Source: Mycobacterium shinjukuense (lineage in GTDB: Bacteria > Actinomycetota > Actinomycetes > Mycobacteriales > Mycobacteriaceae). From it: DNA of 64,000 nt. The stretch covers positions 3,782,001 to 3,846,000 of the forward strand of contig NZ_AP022575.1 of NCBI RefSeq assembly GCF_010730055.1, read 5' to 3'. The translations under genes were made by a program, and so were the position numbers. How positions within the stretch are numbered: position 1 is the first letter of the stretch; each line of letters begins with the position of its first letter. Under the pieces are notes generated by a model. It did not search any database. It was not told where the DNA came from and saw only the letters and a list, made by a program, of their open reading frames with translations. Shown piece after piece: positions 54,841 through 63,417 of the stretch.

Positions 54841-56328
54841 CTAGGCGCCCGCTTTCGCTGGTGTCGTCACCACCGCCACCTGACCCAGCGTCGGCACGGT
54901 GTCCCGAGCCAGCAGCGCCGCCTCCCGCGACAACGCCGGTCCCGCGGCAAACGTCCGCAGCAACGGCCACGGCGCCTGCACCGCCGCGGCCGGATCCAGT
55001 CCCAGCGCCCGCACCGTCGGCTCGTCGTTGGCGATCCCGAATCGCACACCGTTGTCGGACACCCAGAACAACGATTCGCGCGAATCGGCGGTGATCACAC
55101 CGCTGGTCGACGTCACGAAGTTGGCCGCGCCGGGCAACACCAGCACCTGGGTGGCCACCACCGACGCCGGGGCGCGGTCGTCGCGTACCAGCCGCACGAT
55201 CCGGCTGTCCATCGACGGGGGCACCGGAAGCCCCCGCCCGCTAAAGACGGCGACGCGGGCCTGGGGATCCGTCGACGCCTTCTCCCACCCCACGCAGGTG
55301 GTCGGATTCGCCGCGGTGTCAACGAAGTTCAGCCGCCCGGCCGGGTAGTAGTCCACCGGCAGCGAGGTGACTTCGGGGGTGTGGACCAGCACATCGGGGG
55401 TGACCACCCGCGGCGCCGCCGCCCCGTAGGAGTTCGCGCTGCGCAGCAGATCGGCCACGAAGCTGCTGATCTTTTGCACCCCATCGGGCAGCAGCACATA
55501 GAACTGGCTGCCCCCGCCGGCGCTTTGGGCCTGCAACACCGAACCCACCTGAGCGCCCGGCACCCACGTCGACGGGGTGCCCGCCTCGGGCACCGGCGGC
55601 ACCCGCAGCGGCTCGGTCGCGGGCAGGCCGTCGAACAGCGCCCGTGAGATCTGAATTGGTGATGTCACCCCGGGGTCGAGCCCCAAACTCAAGGTGACCG
55701 CCCTGTTGGTCGGATCGATCTGTGAGCGCTTGCCGCCCCAGATCACGTAGGTGCTGCCGTCGAAAGTCACCAGCAGCCCGGCGTCGTCGCGCAGGTGTGT
55801 GGCGCGGCCACCGCCGGTGAGATGGCCCGCGATCGAGGTCACCACCGGCTTGTCCCCGCTGCGCGGGCGTCCTGCCGTGTCGCACACCGCCCAGGCCGAG
55901 ACCGCGCCCCGGTTCACCGGCATGGCCGCCGGCGCCCCCGGGATGCCGACCAGCGGCCCGGTCGGATACTTGCCGATCTCGGCGGGCTTGACCCATGTCG
56001 GCTGCCCCGCCGTCCCGGTCGCCAGCCGCGCGGACGTCAAGTTCAGCGCCGGATACAGCCGGCCGTCGATGCGCGCGTAGAGCGCCCCGGAATCGCGGTC
56101 CCCGATGATCGCCGAATCACCCACCACCCCGGTGGGTTTGAGCACGTTGAGCAACATCATCCATCCGGCGGCAATGGCCACCAACACCATCGACAACGCC
56201 AGCGCGGCGGTCTGCTTGCGGTCGTCGTGCTTCATGCGCACCGAAAACCGGGTCGTGGCCGCCCGCAGCCGCCGGTTGTAGAACAGATGACCGGAATTTT
56301 GGTCGCGGTTGGACAAACTCAGCGGCAT
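54841..56328 (-). CDS. eccB2: ESX-2 membrane complex protein EccB2
   Basis: This 495-aa protein begins MPLSLSNRDQNSGHLFYNRR. One transmembrane helix lies near residues 40-62 (LALSMVLVAIAAGWMMLL). The periplasmic part has EccB repeats (LYARIDGRLYPALNLTSARL, FYVLLPDGVQKISS) and the disulfide cysteines WAVCDTAG and TTCVGWEK. A 101-codon upstream extension is rejected because it overlaps the muramidase gene. The start is 2 nt after that gene's stop. Confidence 0.95.
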   Translation of the reverse strand: MPLSLSNRDQNSGHLFYNRRLRAATTRFSVRMKHDDRKQTAALALSMVLVAIAAGWMMLLNVLKPTGVVGDSAIIGDRDSGALYARIDGRLYPALNLTSARLATGTAGQPTWVKPAEIGKYPTGPLVGIPGAPAAMPVNRGAVSAWAVCDTAGRPRSGDKPVVTSIAGHLTGGGRATHLRDDAGLLVTFDGSTYVIWGGKRSQIDPTNRAVTLSLGLDPGVTSPIQISRALFDGLPATEPLRVPPVPEAGTPSTWVPGAQVGSVLQAQSAGGGSQFYVLLPDGVQKISSFVADLLRSANSYGAAAPRVVTPDVLVHTPEVTSLPVDYYPAGRLNFVDTAANPTTCVGWEKASTDPQARVAVFSGRGLPVPPSMDSRIVRLVRDDRAPASVVATQVLVLPGAANFVTSTSGVITADSRESLFWVSDNGVRFGIANDEPTVRALGLDPAAAVQAPWPLLRTFAAGPALSREAALLARDTVPTLGQVAVVTTPAKAGA

Positions 56329-56330
56329 TC

Positions 56331-57242
56331 TCAATACCCCCTGGGGCTGCGGCGAGGATCGGCCTGCTGGATCAGATCGGCCAGATTGGACGCGTCGGCG
56401 GCCACCCCGTAGTGGCCGCGCGCGTAGTTGATGAACGCGCACGCCTGGGCGACCAGATCGTGGATGTTGGTTGACGTGCCGGGCTCGTGATAGGCCGCGA
56501 ACGTCGGAGCGATGAACTGCCAGGCGCCCTTGCTGGGGGTGCCCCTTGCCGCGTTCGAGTCCCAGTTGTTTACCGCGTGGGCGTTGTAGTTCGACTCGCG
56601 GCGGACCACCAAATCCATGCCGCGCGTCCACCGAGCCCGCGCCACCGGGTCGTGAATTCCCTTGATGTCCAGCGCTTTTTGAATGGCAGTCAGCACGTGG
56701 GCGCGCCCGCTGGCTGCGGTTTCGTGGTGCCTTCGCCTAGCGGCGGCCCGGAGGTAGCGCAGCCGGCGCAGTCGCAGCGCCAACAGCCGCGCCTGGGAGC
56801 GCGAGCGCACGATATGGCCATGCTGCGCCCGCAGCCTTGCCGCCATCCGGGCCATCGCCTCGCGCCGGCCCAGCGGTGTATCGGTTGAAGCCATGGCATC
56901 GGTCTTGGCGGCGTCCAGGATTGCACGCGTCGCGGTCCTGGCGTGCGCATGATCGGTCTGGGCTGCCGCGATGGTCTGTGCCAGCGCTTCATCGGTGTCG
57001 GCCAACCGACGCAGCACTCTTGCAGCGCCGCCCGACCGGTGCGCCGCTACGGTAGGAACGGCGTTGGCCACCCCGGATATCGCGTTGGCAAAGTGCCGGA
57101 TCTGTGCTGGCGCGTCGACGTCGGCGCCGGAAACGCCGCCAGCGAACAACCGGTGGCCGCGGGATAGCGCCGCCACCGCCTGCGCGGTGAAGGGATCGGT
57201 CAACGACTCGCCTTTGGTGTCAATCGTGTGCCATGTGCTCAC
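56331..57242 (-). CDS. Transglycosylase (SLT-domain) protein at the head of ESX-2 (Rv3896c family)
   Basis: This 303-aa protein has an N-terminal helical part (about residues 20-190) and a C-terminal lysozyme-like SLT domain with the catalytic Glu216 in RRESNYNAHAVNNWDS. KGAWQFIAPTFAAYHE and AACFINYARGHYG-type helices follow. It is expected to cleave peptidoglycan, perhaps to let the secretion apparatus or substrates through the wall. No signal peptide is evident, so export through ESX-2 itself is possible. GTG 57242 gives the length recalled for Rv3896c; TTG 57203 with AAAGGCGAG upstream is an alternative start. eccB2 follows after 2 nt. Confidence 0.88.
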   Translation of the reverse strand: MSTWHTIDTKGESLTDPFTAQAVAALSRGHRLFAGGVSGADVDAPAQIRHFANAISGVANAVPTVAAHRSGGAARVLRRLADTDEALAQTIAAAQTDHAHARTATRAILDAAKTDAMASTDTPLGRREAMARMAARLRAQHGHIVRSRSQARLLALRLRRLRYLRAAARRRHHETAASGRAHVLTAIQKALDIKGIHDPVARARWTRGMDLVVRRESNYNAHAVNNWDSNAARGTPSKGAWQFIAPTFAAYHEPGTSTNIHDLVAQACAFINYARGHYGVAADASNLADLIQQADPRRSPRGY

Positions 57243-57390
57243 ATCCGTAGCCGGGTGCCATCACCTCGGCCGTACCGCACCAGACCGCGACCTCGCCGAT
57301 TGCGGCCGGTGCCCCTGCGCCACGACCCTACTGCCGTTGACGCGACCCGACTACTCAGTCGTGGCGAGCGCCGACCTCGCCCCGGGGCGG

Positions 57391-58407
57391 CTATTCCTTT
57401 ACCTCGTCGTCGTTCGGCACCACGATGACCCGGCGTGGGGACCTGGTAACCACTGGCGGCTTGCCGTCGACAGATTTCACCGGAACGCTCGGGGGCACCG
57501 TTAAGCGGCCCTTGACCGGCTGGCCATTGGGCACAGCCGGGGCCGTCACCCGCTTCTCGACCGGCTTGTCTTTGTTACCGGCTTCGCCGCCCGCGCCCAA
57601 CGCGCCCGGCGGCACCATCGGCATGCCGGTCATGCCGGCCGGCCCCGACGCATGCGGTGTGCCACCAGCCGGGGCCGGCGTCACCGACTTGGACGGCGCC
57701 CCGGCAGGGGTCGTCGGCGGCGACGACATCGGCACCGGTGGGGGACCCAGATAGCCCGTCGGGGTCGTCCCACCACCGCCCCCGCCGCCGGCACCGACGT
57801 CCCCTCCGCCCGCACCGCCTGCACCGCCGCCGAGGAGGGGTTCACCGTCGATGCCGTCCACAAACCGCGCCCCGTCCGCGGCTTCCAGTCCTTCCGCGCC
57901 GTGGGTCTGTTGAATCGCGCTCATCAGCGGCTGCATGGCACCCTGCCCCGCCTGCATCGCTTGTTGGGGAAGCTGGGTCAGCGGCCCCAAGATGCCGCCA
58001 ACCGCGCCCCCGACGGCACCGGTAATGCCCGATACCGCTTGTTGCATCATCTGCGTCGCCCCCTGGGCACCCGCCTGGGCGCCAACGCCTTGGAACTGTT
58101 GGGCCGCATCAGCTTCGTTCGCCGAAAACTTTTGCACGGCATCGGCCGCATGCGCCCGCCGGTCCAGGTCCTCCTGAGTGCTGGACTCCACGTCGCCGGG
58201 CACACCGGAATTGCCGGCGGCGAAAAGTGCGCCGGAAGCCATGTCGGCGGGTGCGGGTAGGTCTGCAGGAACGCCGGGAAACGGCACCGGTCCTGACGGT
58301 GGTGGTGCCGTCAAAATCTGCAACAAGATTTCCGGCGTCACCTTGATCGGAACGCCCGGAGCATGCCCAGGAGCCGGGCCCGGCGCGGGATTCTGATCTC
58401 CGGTCAT
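57391..58407 (-). CDS. Pro/Gly/Ala-rich secretion-associated protein (Rv3898c-Rv3897c equivalent, intact)
   Basis: This 338-aa protein begins MTGDQNPAPGPAPGHAPG, with CGAGGTG upstream of the ATG. Residues about 20-60 (IKVTPEILLQILTAPPP) precede a helical segment (ADAVQKFSANEADAAQQFQG) like those of EspJ and other type VII substrates. A Gly/Met-rich region (ITGAVGGAVGGILGPL), a glycine run and a basic C-terminus (VVTRSPRRVIVVPNDDEV) complete it. M. tuberculosis carries two short genes here (recalled as 110 and 210 aa) whose summed length is close to this one. Function unknown; likely an ESX-2-associated substrate. Confidence 0.82.
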   Translation of the reverse strand: MTGDQNPAPGPAPGHAPGVPIKVTPEILLQILTAPPPSGPVPFPGVPADLPAPADMASGALFAAGNSGVPGDVESSTQEDLDRRAHAADAVQKFSANEADAAQQFQGVGAQAGAQGATQMMQQAVSGITGAVGGAVGGILGPLTQLPQQAMQAGQGAMQPLMSAIQQTHGAEGLEAADGARFVDGIDGEPLLGGGAGGAGGGDVGAGGGGGGGTTPTGYLGPPPVPMSSPPTTPAGAPSKSVTPAPAGGTPHASGPAGMTGMPMVPPGALGAGGEAGNKDKPVEKRVTAPAVPNGQPVKGRLTVPPSVPVKSVDGKPPVVTRSPRRVIVVPNDDEVKE

Positions 58408-58583
58408 GATCACACCTCGAACTTCATCGGTAGCGCCCTTGCCGACGCTCTTTCGTATGCTTGTCGACAGTGGCCGCAGCGTCGCCATTTTGTCACAACG
58501 CGCGTCGACCGGTATTCACCTCCAAATGCCGCACCACGCTCGGTGATCAAGGAGCTTCTGGCAGCGGTTCAGGCCGCAAACCC

Positions 58584-60752
58584 TCATGAGCCGCCGCGCC
58601 TCGTGGTTACGGCAAACCAGGCCAGGTGATAGTTCGCGAGATACTCATGATCGTCGATCAGTGCCTCGATCGCCGCCAGCAGCATCCAATCCCCGACAGC
58701 GGTGAGCTCGTGACCGGGATAGGCCTTGAGCACCGACTCCTTGACCGCGGTGATGCAGCCGTGCAGCAGCTCGGCTTCGTTTTCCAGCACGCCGGTTTTG
58801 CGTACCGCCGGCAGCGCGATCGCCTGCGCGATCCGCGGCAGGCTATCGCGGCGGCGCACAGCTTCGACCAAGGTCGGCCCGAACTCGTCCACCATGGGTA
58901 TCGCCGAGCGCGCTGACCGATCACCGGTCAGCGCAGGCGCGTCTGGCCCCGCCTCGGCAACGTAGGTGTTGGGCTCGTGGGCTGCTACGGCGACGACGGC
59001 GCCCAGCAAGTCGACCACGCCGGCATCACGGCGTCGCGCGGTTGGCTCCAGCAGCGTCACGTTCGCGGGCAGCCGGACGTGGGGCGGAATCCACCCGCCG
59101 GCCAAATCGGTGACCAGCAGGGTGGTGGTGCCGTCGTCGCGCAGCCCGGCCGCCCATGAGATTCGCGGCTCCTGGCGCGCCACGGCATCCACGATTCGCT
59201 GTAGGCGTTGCTGCTCAGCCGCCCGAGCCGATGCCGCGCCCGCCGTCGCGCCGGCGGTGGCCGACAGTGCCGAGGCGCCGGCCATTGTCGACGAGCTCGC
59301 ACCAGCCTGTCCAGCCACAGCTTTCGAGGCTGCGCGCTCCACCGGAGAAACCAGCGCCCCACCCGCCGATGGGGCCGATGACGCCGAGGGCGCCACCGGC
59401 GCGCCGGATACGGGCGCCGTAGGAACCGTGGGCATGGCGGGGGCTGCCACGACGGGGGGCCGTAGATCAGAGCCGTAAGCCGGCAGCGGTCCCGCGGGGA
59501 CAGCCGAGCCACCAACCACCGGCGCAGCGGGTGCCGCCACCGGCCCGGCGGTCACCACGGTCGGCGCGACCGGCCCACTATTACCGGTCGACGCCGGTGA
59601 ACCGCCCGGGGTGTTCGCCGGCGTGTCAACTGGCCCGTGTGTGGCTTCGAGGCCAGCAGCCATGGTCGGCGCAGAGACCACGGGCGGTGTCGTTATTGCA
59701 GGAGCGGCCTGCGGCGGGGGAACCGACCCCGACTGCATCGCCGTCGTTGCCCCTTCCGACAGCGAATGCGCGCCAGCCGCGGCCGGTTGCCCCGTCACCA
59801 TCCCGGTCGCAAACGATTGCCCAATCGACGTAGGCGATACGCCCTGTCCGAGGGCCGCCGGCGACAGCGACCCGCCGGGCATCGCCACCGGGGGGCCAGT
59901 GGCGATGACTGGCGGTGTAGCAGCGGCGGGTGTTGTGACTGGTGGTCCGGTTGGTACAGGTCCTGCGCTGAGGGGCCCACCGGTAGCACCAATTGCCCGA
60001 GGAGGCAAGGCGTTGACCTGGGTACCGATCTGGTTACCTCCGCTACCGGGCCCGCCTGTACCAGCTCCCAACGCTGGTGCCGACCGGTCGCCACCCTCCA
60101 CGGGGCCACAATCACCGGTGCCAGGCCCACCAGTGCCACGACCCAACGGCGGCGCCACATCCAGGGCATCCTTACCAATCGGAGACGGTGGTGGTGCGTC
60201 GTCGACGTTGAGGCCGTTGGCCCGCGCCCACGTCCGGGGATCGTCACCGATATCTTCGGCTTCGAGGATCTCCTGCGTGGCCGTCATGACGTTGTCGACG
60301 GCGTCCCGGGATGCATTCGCCGCATCGGCATTGCACCTGGCTTGGATCGCCTGGATTTCGGCCAACTGCTCCGGCAGCGGCTTTTTCGACGCAAGAACGT
60401 CGTCGATTTCCTTATTTCCTTCCCCTGCAATTTCGGTCAACCGGCTCCGCAAATAGTCGATGGCGTCAGCGGCCGTATTGAAGGCGCCCTTCTTTATTTC
60501 GTACTTCTCTGCCTTAGTGACCTCGGATTTCGCTCCCCGAAGGTACCGGCCGATCAGATCTTCGGCCGTTCTACCCTGATTCCGCGACAAAAGATCATGT
60601 TGGTTGATCAGTTTCCTTGCGAGTTCTTGCTTTTGCATGGCCCAAGTGGCCCAGTGTTGCGCGGCCGCACGCAGGGCCGCCGGCGGGGCCGGCCACCACG
60701 GCCCCACCAGCGCCGCCGTCCACCTACCGGGCGGAAGATCAGCCGCCACCAC
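58584..60752 (-). CDS. Large Ala/Pro-rich T7SS-associated protein (Rv3900c-Rv3899c equivalent, intact)
   Basis: This 722-aa protein starts at GTG 60752. The N-terminus has a Trp-rich helical motif (GPWWPAPPAALRAAAQHW) and a long charged helical region to about residue 170, like the targeting domain of large type VII substrates. Residues 185-520 are Ala/Pro/Gly-rich. A compact C-terminal domain from about residue 530 (LRDDGTTTLLVTDLAGGW, GDWMLLAAIEALIDDHEYL) resembles that of EspK. In M. tuberculosis the region is recalled as two genes of 311 and 410 aa, whose sum is almost exactly 722. It overlaps the upstream membrane-protein gene by 14 nt. Confidence 0.85.
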   Translation of the reverse strand: MVAADLPPGRWTAALVGPWWPAPPAALRAAAQHWATWAMQKQELARKLINQHDLLSRNQGRTAEDLIGRYLRGAKSEVTKAEKYEIKKGAFNTAADAIDYLRSRLTEIAGEGNKEIDDVLASKKPLPEQLAEIQAIQARCNADAANASRDAVDNVMTATQEILEAEDIGDDPRTWARANGLNVDDAPPPSPIGKDALDVAPPLGRGTGGPGTGDCGPVEGGDRSAPALGAGTGGPGSGGNQIGTQVNALPPRAIGATGGPLSAGPVPTGPPVTTPAAATPPVIATGPPVAMPGGSLSPAALGQGVSPTSIGQSFATGMVTGQPAAAGAHSLSEGATTAMQSGSVPPPQAAPAITTPPVVSAPTMAAGLEATHGPVDTPANTPGGSPASTGNSGPVAPTVVTAGPVAAPAAPVVGGSAVPAGPLPAYGSDLRPPVVAAPAMPTVPTAPVSGAPVAPSASSAPSAGGALVSPVERAASKAVAGQAGASSSTMAGASALSATAGATAGAASARAAEQQRLQRIVDAVARQEPRISWAAGLRDDGTTTLLVTDLAGGWIPPHVRLPANVTLLEPTARRRDAGVVDLLGAVVAVAAHEPNTYVAEAGPDAPALTGDRSARSAIPMVDEFGPTLVEAVRRRDSLPRIAQAIALPAVRKTGVLENEAELLHGCITAVKESVLKAYPGHELTAVGDWMLLAAIEALIDDHEYLANYHLAWFAVTTRRGGS

Positions 60753-61218
60753 ATACCTGCTTCATAGCAGCATCTTTCACGTTGCCGTCGTCAAGTGCAG
60801 CCTGCCACTCAGCTTGAGTGCCACCACTCGCCATTACGATCGTTGTGCGGTAAGCGGTCGCTAGCGCGCGCGCGGCGTCGCGGTGTTTGGCATCTAGGGC
60901 GGGATCGGCTGCTGCATTGTCGAGGATTGCCGCAGCATTTGTGAGCGTGATGCGGGCCAGTGCCTTATCGCTCCCGTTCGTGTCAACTTGTACAGCATGG
61001 GCCACCAGCTTGTATGTGTCGCACAATTGCCGCTGAGCCGCGGCAGTCTGGGCAGCGGTGTAGGTAGGCACCGAGGTCGTAGCCGGTGTAGCCGCGGGCC
61101 TGGCGTTTGTCAGGGCCACGATCAGCGCAGCGACCGCCACCACAGCAGCGATCGCGGCCACCACGATGGCGGGCCAACTACGTGTGCGTGGTATGGGCAA
61201 GGGTGCTGGCGCGGTCAT
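60739..61218 (-). CDS. Small membrane-anchored protein (Rv3901c family)
   Basis: This 159-aa protein begins MTAPAPLPIPRTRSW. One strong transmembrane helix follows (PAIVVAAIAAVVAVAALIVAL, about residues 16-36). An external helical domain has two cysteines (QLCDTYKLV and the C-terminal KQVCGGG). Its stop overlaps the start of the 722-aa gene, so the two are a coupled pair. A second, decayed copy of the same pair lies immediately upstream. Role unknown; comparable small membrane proteins accompany large type VII substrates. Confidence 0.85.
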   Translation of the reverse strand: MTAPAPLPIPRTRSWPAIVVAAIAAVVAVAALIVALTNARPAATPATTSVPTYTAAQTAAAQRQLCDTYKLVAHAVQVDTNGSDKALARITLTNAAAILDNAAADPALDAKHRDAARALATAYRTTIVMASGGTQAEWQAALDDGNVKDAAMKQVCGGG

Positions 61219-61272
61219 GTCGCAGATGGTAACGCTGCACACCGGTTTCCCGCTTACACCAGGTCACCCCGA

Positions 61273-61488
61273 CATTACACCTGGCTTGGATCGCCTGGAT
61301 TTCCGCCACCTGGATTCCGCGACAAAAGATCATGTTGGTTGATCAGATTCCCTGCGAGCTCTTGCTTTTGCATGGCCCAAGTGGCCCAGTGTTGCGCGGC
61401 GGCACGCAGGGCCGCCGACGGGGCCGGCCGCCACGGCCCCCACCAGCGCCGCCGTCCACCTGCCAGGCGGAAGGTCACCCGCCACCAC
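61273..61488 (-). pseudogene. Decayed N-terminal fragment of a second 722-aa-type gene
   Basis: The sequence repeats the first 58 or so codons of the gene at 60752 (AALRAAAQHWATWAMQKQEL, NLINQHDLLSRN). It then jumps by a roughly 210-bp internal deletion to sequence matching 60326-60366 before similarity ends. A single extra C in GGCCCCCACC (near 61436-61441; the intact copy has GGCCCCACC) shifts the frame near the start. It is therefore a nonfunctional remnant of a tandem duplication of the membrane-protein / large-protein pair. Confidence 0.8.
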
Positions 61489-61665
61489 ATACCTTCTTCA
61501 TCGCGGCATCCTTCGCGATAACGTCATCAAGCGCGGCCTGATACTCGGCATCACTAGCAATCACACTGTTGCCCTTCGCCGTAACTGTTCCGTATGCCCT
61601 CGCTAACGCACGCGCAGCGTCACGTTATCTGCCGTCGAGAGCCGGATTCGCCGCCGCTATGTCGA
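61475..61665 (-). pseudogene. C-terminal half of a second Rv3901c-like gene, with internal stop
   Basis: Translated on the minus strand this gives AAANPALDGR, a TAA stop, then RDAARALARAYGTVTAKGN and EYQAALDDVIAKDAAMKK plus VCGGG. It matches the C-terminal half of the intact protein at 60739-61218 along its length. The 5' half of the same copy lies 2.06 kb away at 63725-64000, so the copy was split by an insertion. Confidence 0.82.
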
Positions 61666-61688
61666 CGGCGGGCTCGGCTCTTCGGCCC

Positions 61689-61722
61689 GTGTCGCTGAGG
61701 GGGAGCGAGACACGGGTGTCTC
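61689..61722. other. Structured left end of the insertion
   Basis: GAGACAC (61707-61713) and GTGTCTC (61716-61722) form a near-perfect palindrome, and CCCGTGTC just upstream can instead pair with GACACGGG (61709-61716). The alternatives are mutually exclusive, which is typical of an element terminus or a small regulatory RNA switch. Confidence 0.45.
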
Positions 61723-61773
61723 ATGCTGTAAATTGTCGCGCTCCGGCGATAGGGTTTTTACCGAGATGTGACG

Positions 61774-61813
61774 AAACCCCGACAGGTGGGGTTCGGCCCG
61801 CCAGTCGGGGTTT
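61774..61813 (+). promoter_or_regulatory. Hairpin AAACCCCGAC / GTCGGGGTTT upstream of the inserted gene
   Basis: The 10-bp arms at 61774-61783 and 61804-61813 are perfectly complementary with a 20-nt loop that contains GGTGGGGTTCGG. It lies about 115 bp before the preferred GTG start and inside the longer possible ORF, whose codon use there is poor. This argues for a noncoding leader. Confidence 0.5.
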
Positions 61814-61929
61814 ACGTCGATGTCCATTTGTCCGATGCGATCTCGACGCTAACACCTGACGCTTCAGTTCCTTCAGAGGGAACCGAACGGCGAGTCGGCG
61901 ACTTCGGCCACACTCGGATTGGACCCGCT

Positions 61930-63417
61930 GTGGCATCGCAGGACGACGAAGCGTTGGGTGGCGACGAAACACAAATCCGCCTCTTGGATTGGAGGCAGGG
62001 CCAGACTCCGTCGGAGTATTTGGCTGCCCTAATCCTCGATGCCGGGGGATACAAGGACATCGATCCGTCTCACCCCCTCGGCGGCCCCGATGGCGGCCGC
62101 GACGGGCACTGCACCAAGAACGGGGAACCGTGGACCTGGGCGGTGTACTTCCCACGCGGGCAACAGGACTTGAAGACGATCAAGTCCAAGCTGAAAGACG
62201 ACGTGGCCGCCGCGCTTAAGCACAACCCCAAAGGCGTCGCGTTCGTCACCAACCAGGAGCTCAAGCTGGCCGAACGGAAGGAGTTGTGCGCCCTCGGTGG
62301 CGACCTCAAGGTCGATCTGTTCCACCTGTACCGCGTCGCCACCATCCTGGACAGGTCGCAGATGGCGCAAATCCGCCAGCAGTATTTGCGGATCGGAGCC
62401 GGTCGTCCACCTGTGCGGGTGAAGGCAGAAGTGATCGGTGCTGCGCGGGTGTTCGCCTCCGACGACGAATTGTTCGAACGGTTCGTCGCGATATACGAGA
62501 AAGACATTCGCGAGGAGTCAGACAAAGGCTGGGCGATCGTGAAGGCGGAGGAAGAAAAGAAAGCCCGCGCCGAGGCCGCCAAGGTCCGTGCCGAGGCCGA
62601 GAAGGCGCGCGCTGAGGCCCTGCAGGCCCGCGACAAGAACAGGCCGATCAGTCTTGCGGAACTCGCGCAGGCATCGATGCCATCGTCGTTCCAGAACATC
62701 GCGGCGGGATTCAACATCCAGGACGTCATGCCGAAGTTCGACTTCCCGAAGTACGAACCCGTCGCCGCAACACTACTCGCTGGCGGACGGTACGGGGTCA
62801 GCAAAGAACCACCTCCGCCGCCAAAGGCGTTGAGCGACGAGGAGATCGACGCGAAGGTGGCAAACTACCGTGCCAAACTCGAAGCGCGGTGGGAAGCCTG
62901 CAAGGAATATCTCGCGGCGACGACATGGCCGGGTCTCAAGTTCCGCATCCACAATGTCGAGGGCTTCCTCTCGAACGTCCAGGTGGTACTGACTTTCCAC
63001 GGTGCGACGGGGCTGGATCACGAGTACATTGAGAGTTTCGTATTTGAGAGGCTTGAGGACCCCAGCTGGACGGAGCCTGTCGACCCATACGGCATGAGTG
63101 TTTCCAGGGTGGCACCGCCGCTATTGCCGAGTTCCCTCAAGGACTACCCCGTCAAATGGGAGCACAATGACGACGGCGATCTCATCGTGAAGATCACCCT
63201 GGGTGAATTGAGGCCGCACGAAGTGTGGTCAAGCGACGATGACGACATTGTGCTGATGATCCGCGACGAAAACCTCGACTCGGTGCAGGTGACGTACACG
63301 GTCACCGCGTACGAGTACCACGACCGCACGGACGGTGAGCCGTTTACGGTGCCCATCGAGAAAGTCGACATCTTCGACTCTCTCAAAGCTGGCTTCGACG
63401 CTACGAAGTCGGATTAG
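61930..63417 (+). CDS. Candidate PD-(D/E)XK nuclease-like protein with coiled coil, function unknown
   Basis: This 495-aa protein is read from GTG 61930 (VASQDDEALGGDETQ); the open frame extends to GTG 61768, but that part has poor codon bias and contains a hairpin. Residues 20-155 resemble Mrr-type restriction-endonuclease folds: a helix (TPSEYLAALILDAGG), then GGPDGGRDG (D54, D58), a strand WTWAVYFPRG, KTIKSKLKDDVAAALK and a strand GVAFVTN. The expected second acidic/lysine pair is not obvious. Residues 200-236 are a charged coiled coil (KAEEEKKARAEAAKVRAEAE). The rest is a beta-rich domain I do not recognise. It is oriented against all neighbours. A defence role is inference. Confidence 0.7.
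   Translation: MASQDDEALGGDETQIRLLDWRQGQTPSEYLAALILDAGGYKDIDPSHPLGGPDGGRDGHCTKNGEPWTWAVYFPRGQQDLKTIKSKLKDDVAAALKHNPKGVAFVTNQELKLAERKELCALGGDLKVDLFHLYRVATILDRSQMAQIRQQYLRIGAGRPPVRVKAEVIGAARVFASDDELFERFVAIYEKDIREESDKGWAIVKAEEEKKARAEAAKVRAEAEKARAEALQARDKNRPISLAELAQASMPSSFQNIAAGFNIQDVMPKFDFPKYEPVAATLLAGGRYGVSKEPPPPPKALSDEEIDAKVANYRAKLEARWEACKEYLAATTWPGLKFRIHNVEGFLSNVQVVLTFHGATGLDHEYIESFVFERLEDPSWTEPVDPYGMSVSRVAPPLLPSSLKDYPVKWEHNDDGDLIVKITLGELRPHEVWSSDDDDIVLMIRDENLDSVQVTYTVTAYEYHDRTDGEPFTVPIEKVDIFDSLKAGFDATKSD

Noticed and set aside
61768..61929. 54-codon N-terminal extension of the inserted nuclease-like gene
   Set aside because: Codon bias is weak and the stretch contains a 10-bp-arm hairpin; the GTG at 61930 opens the well-patterned protein.
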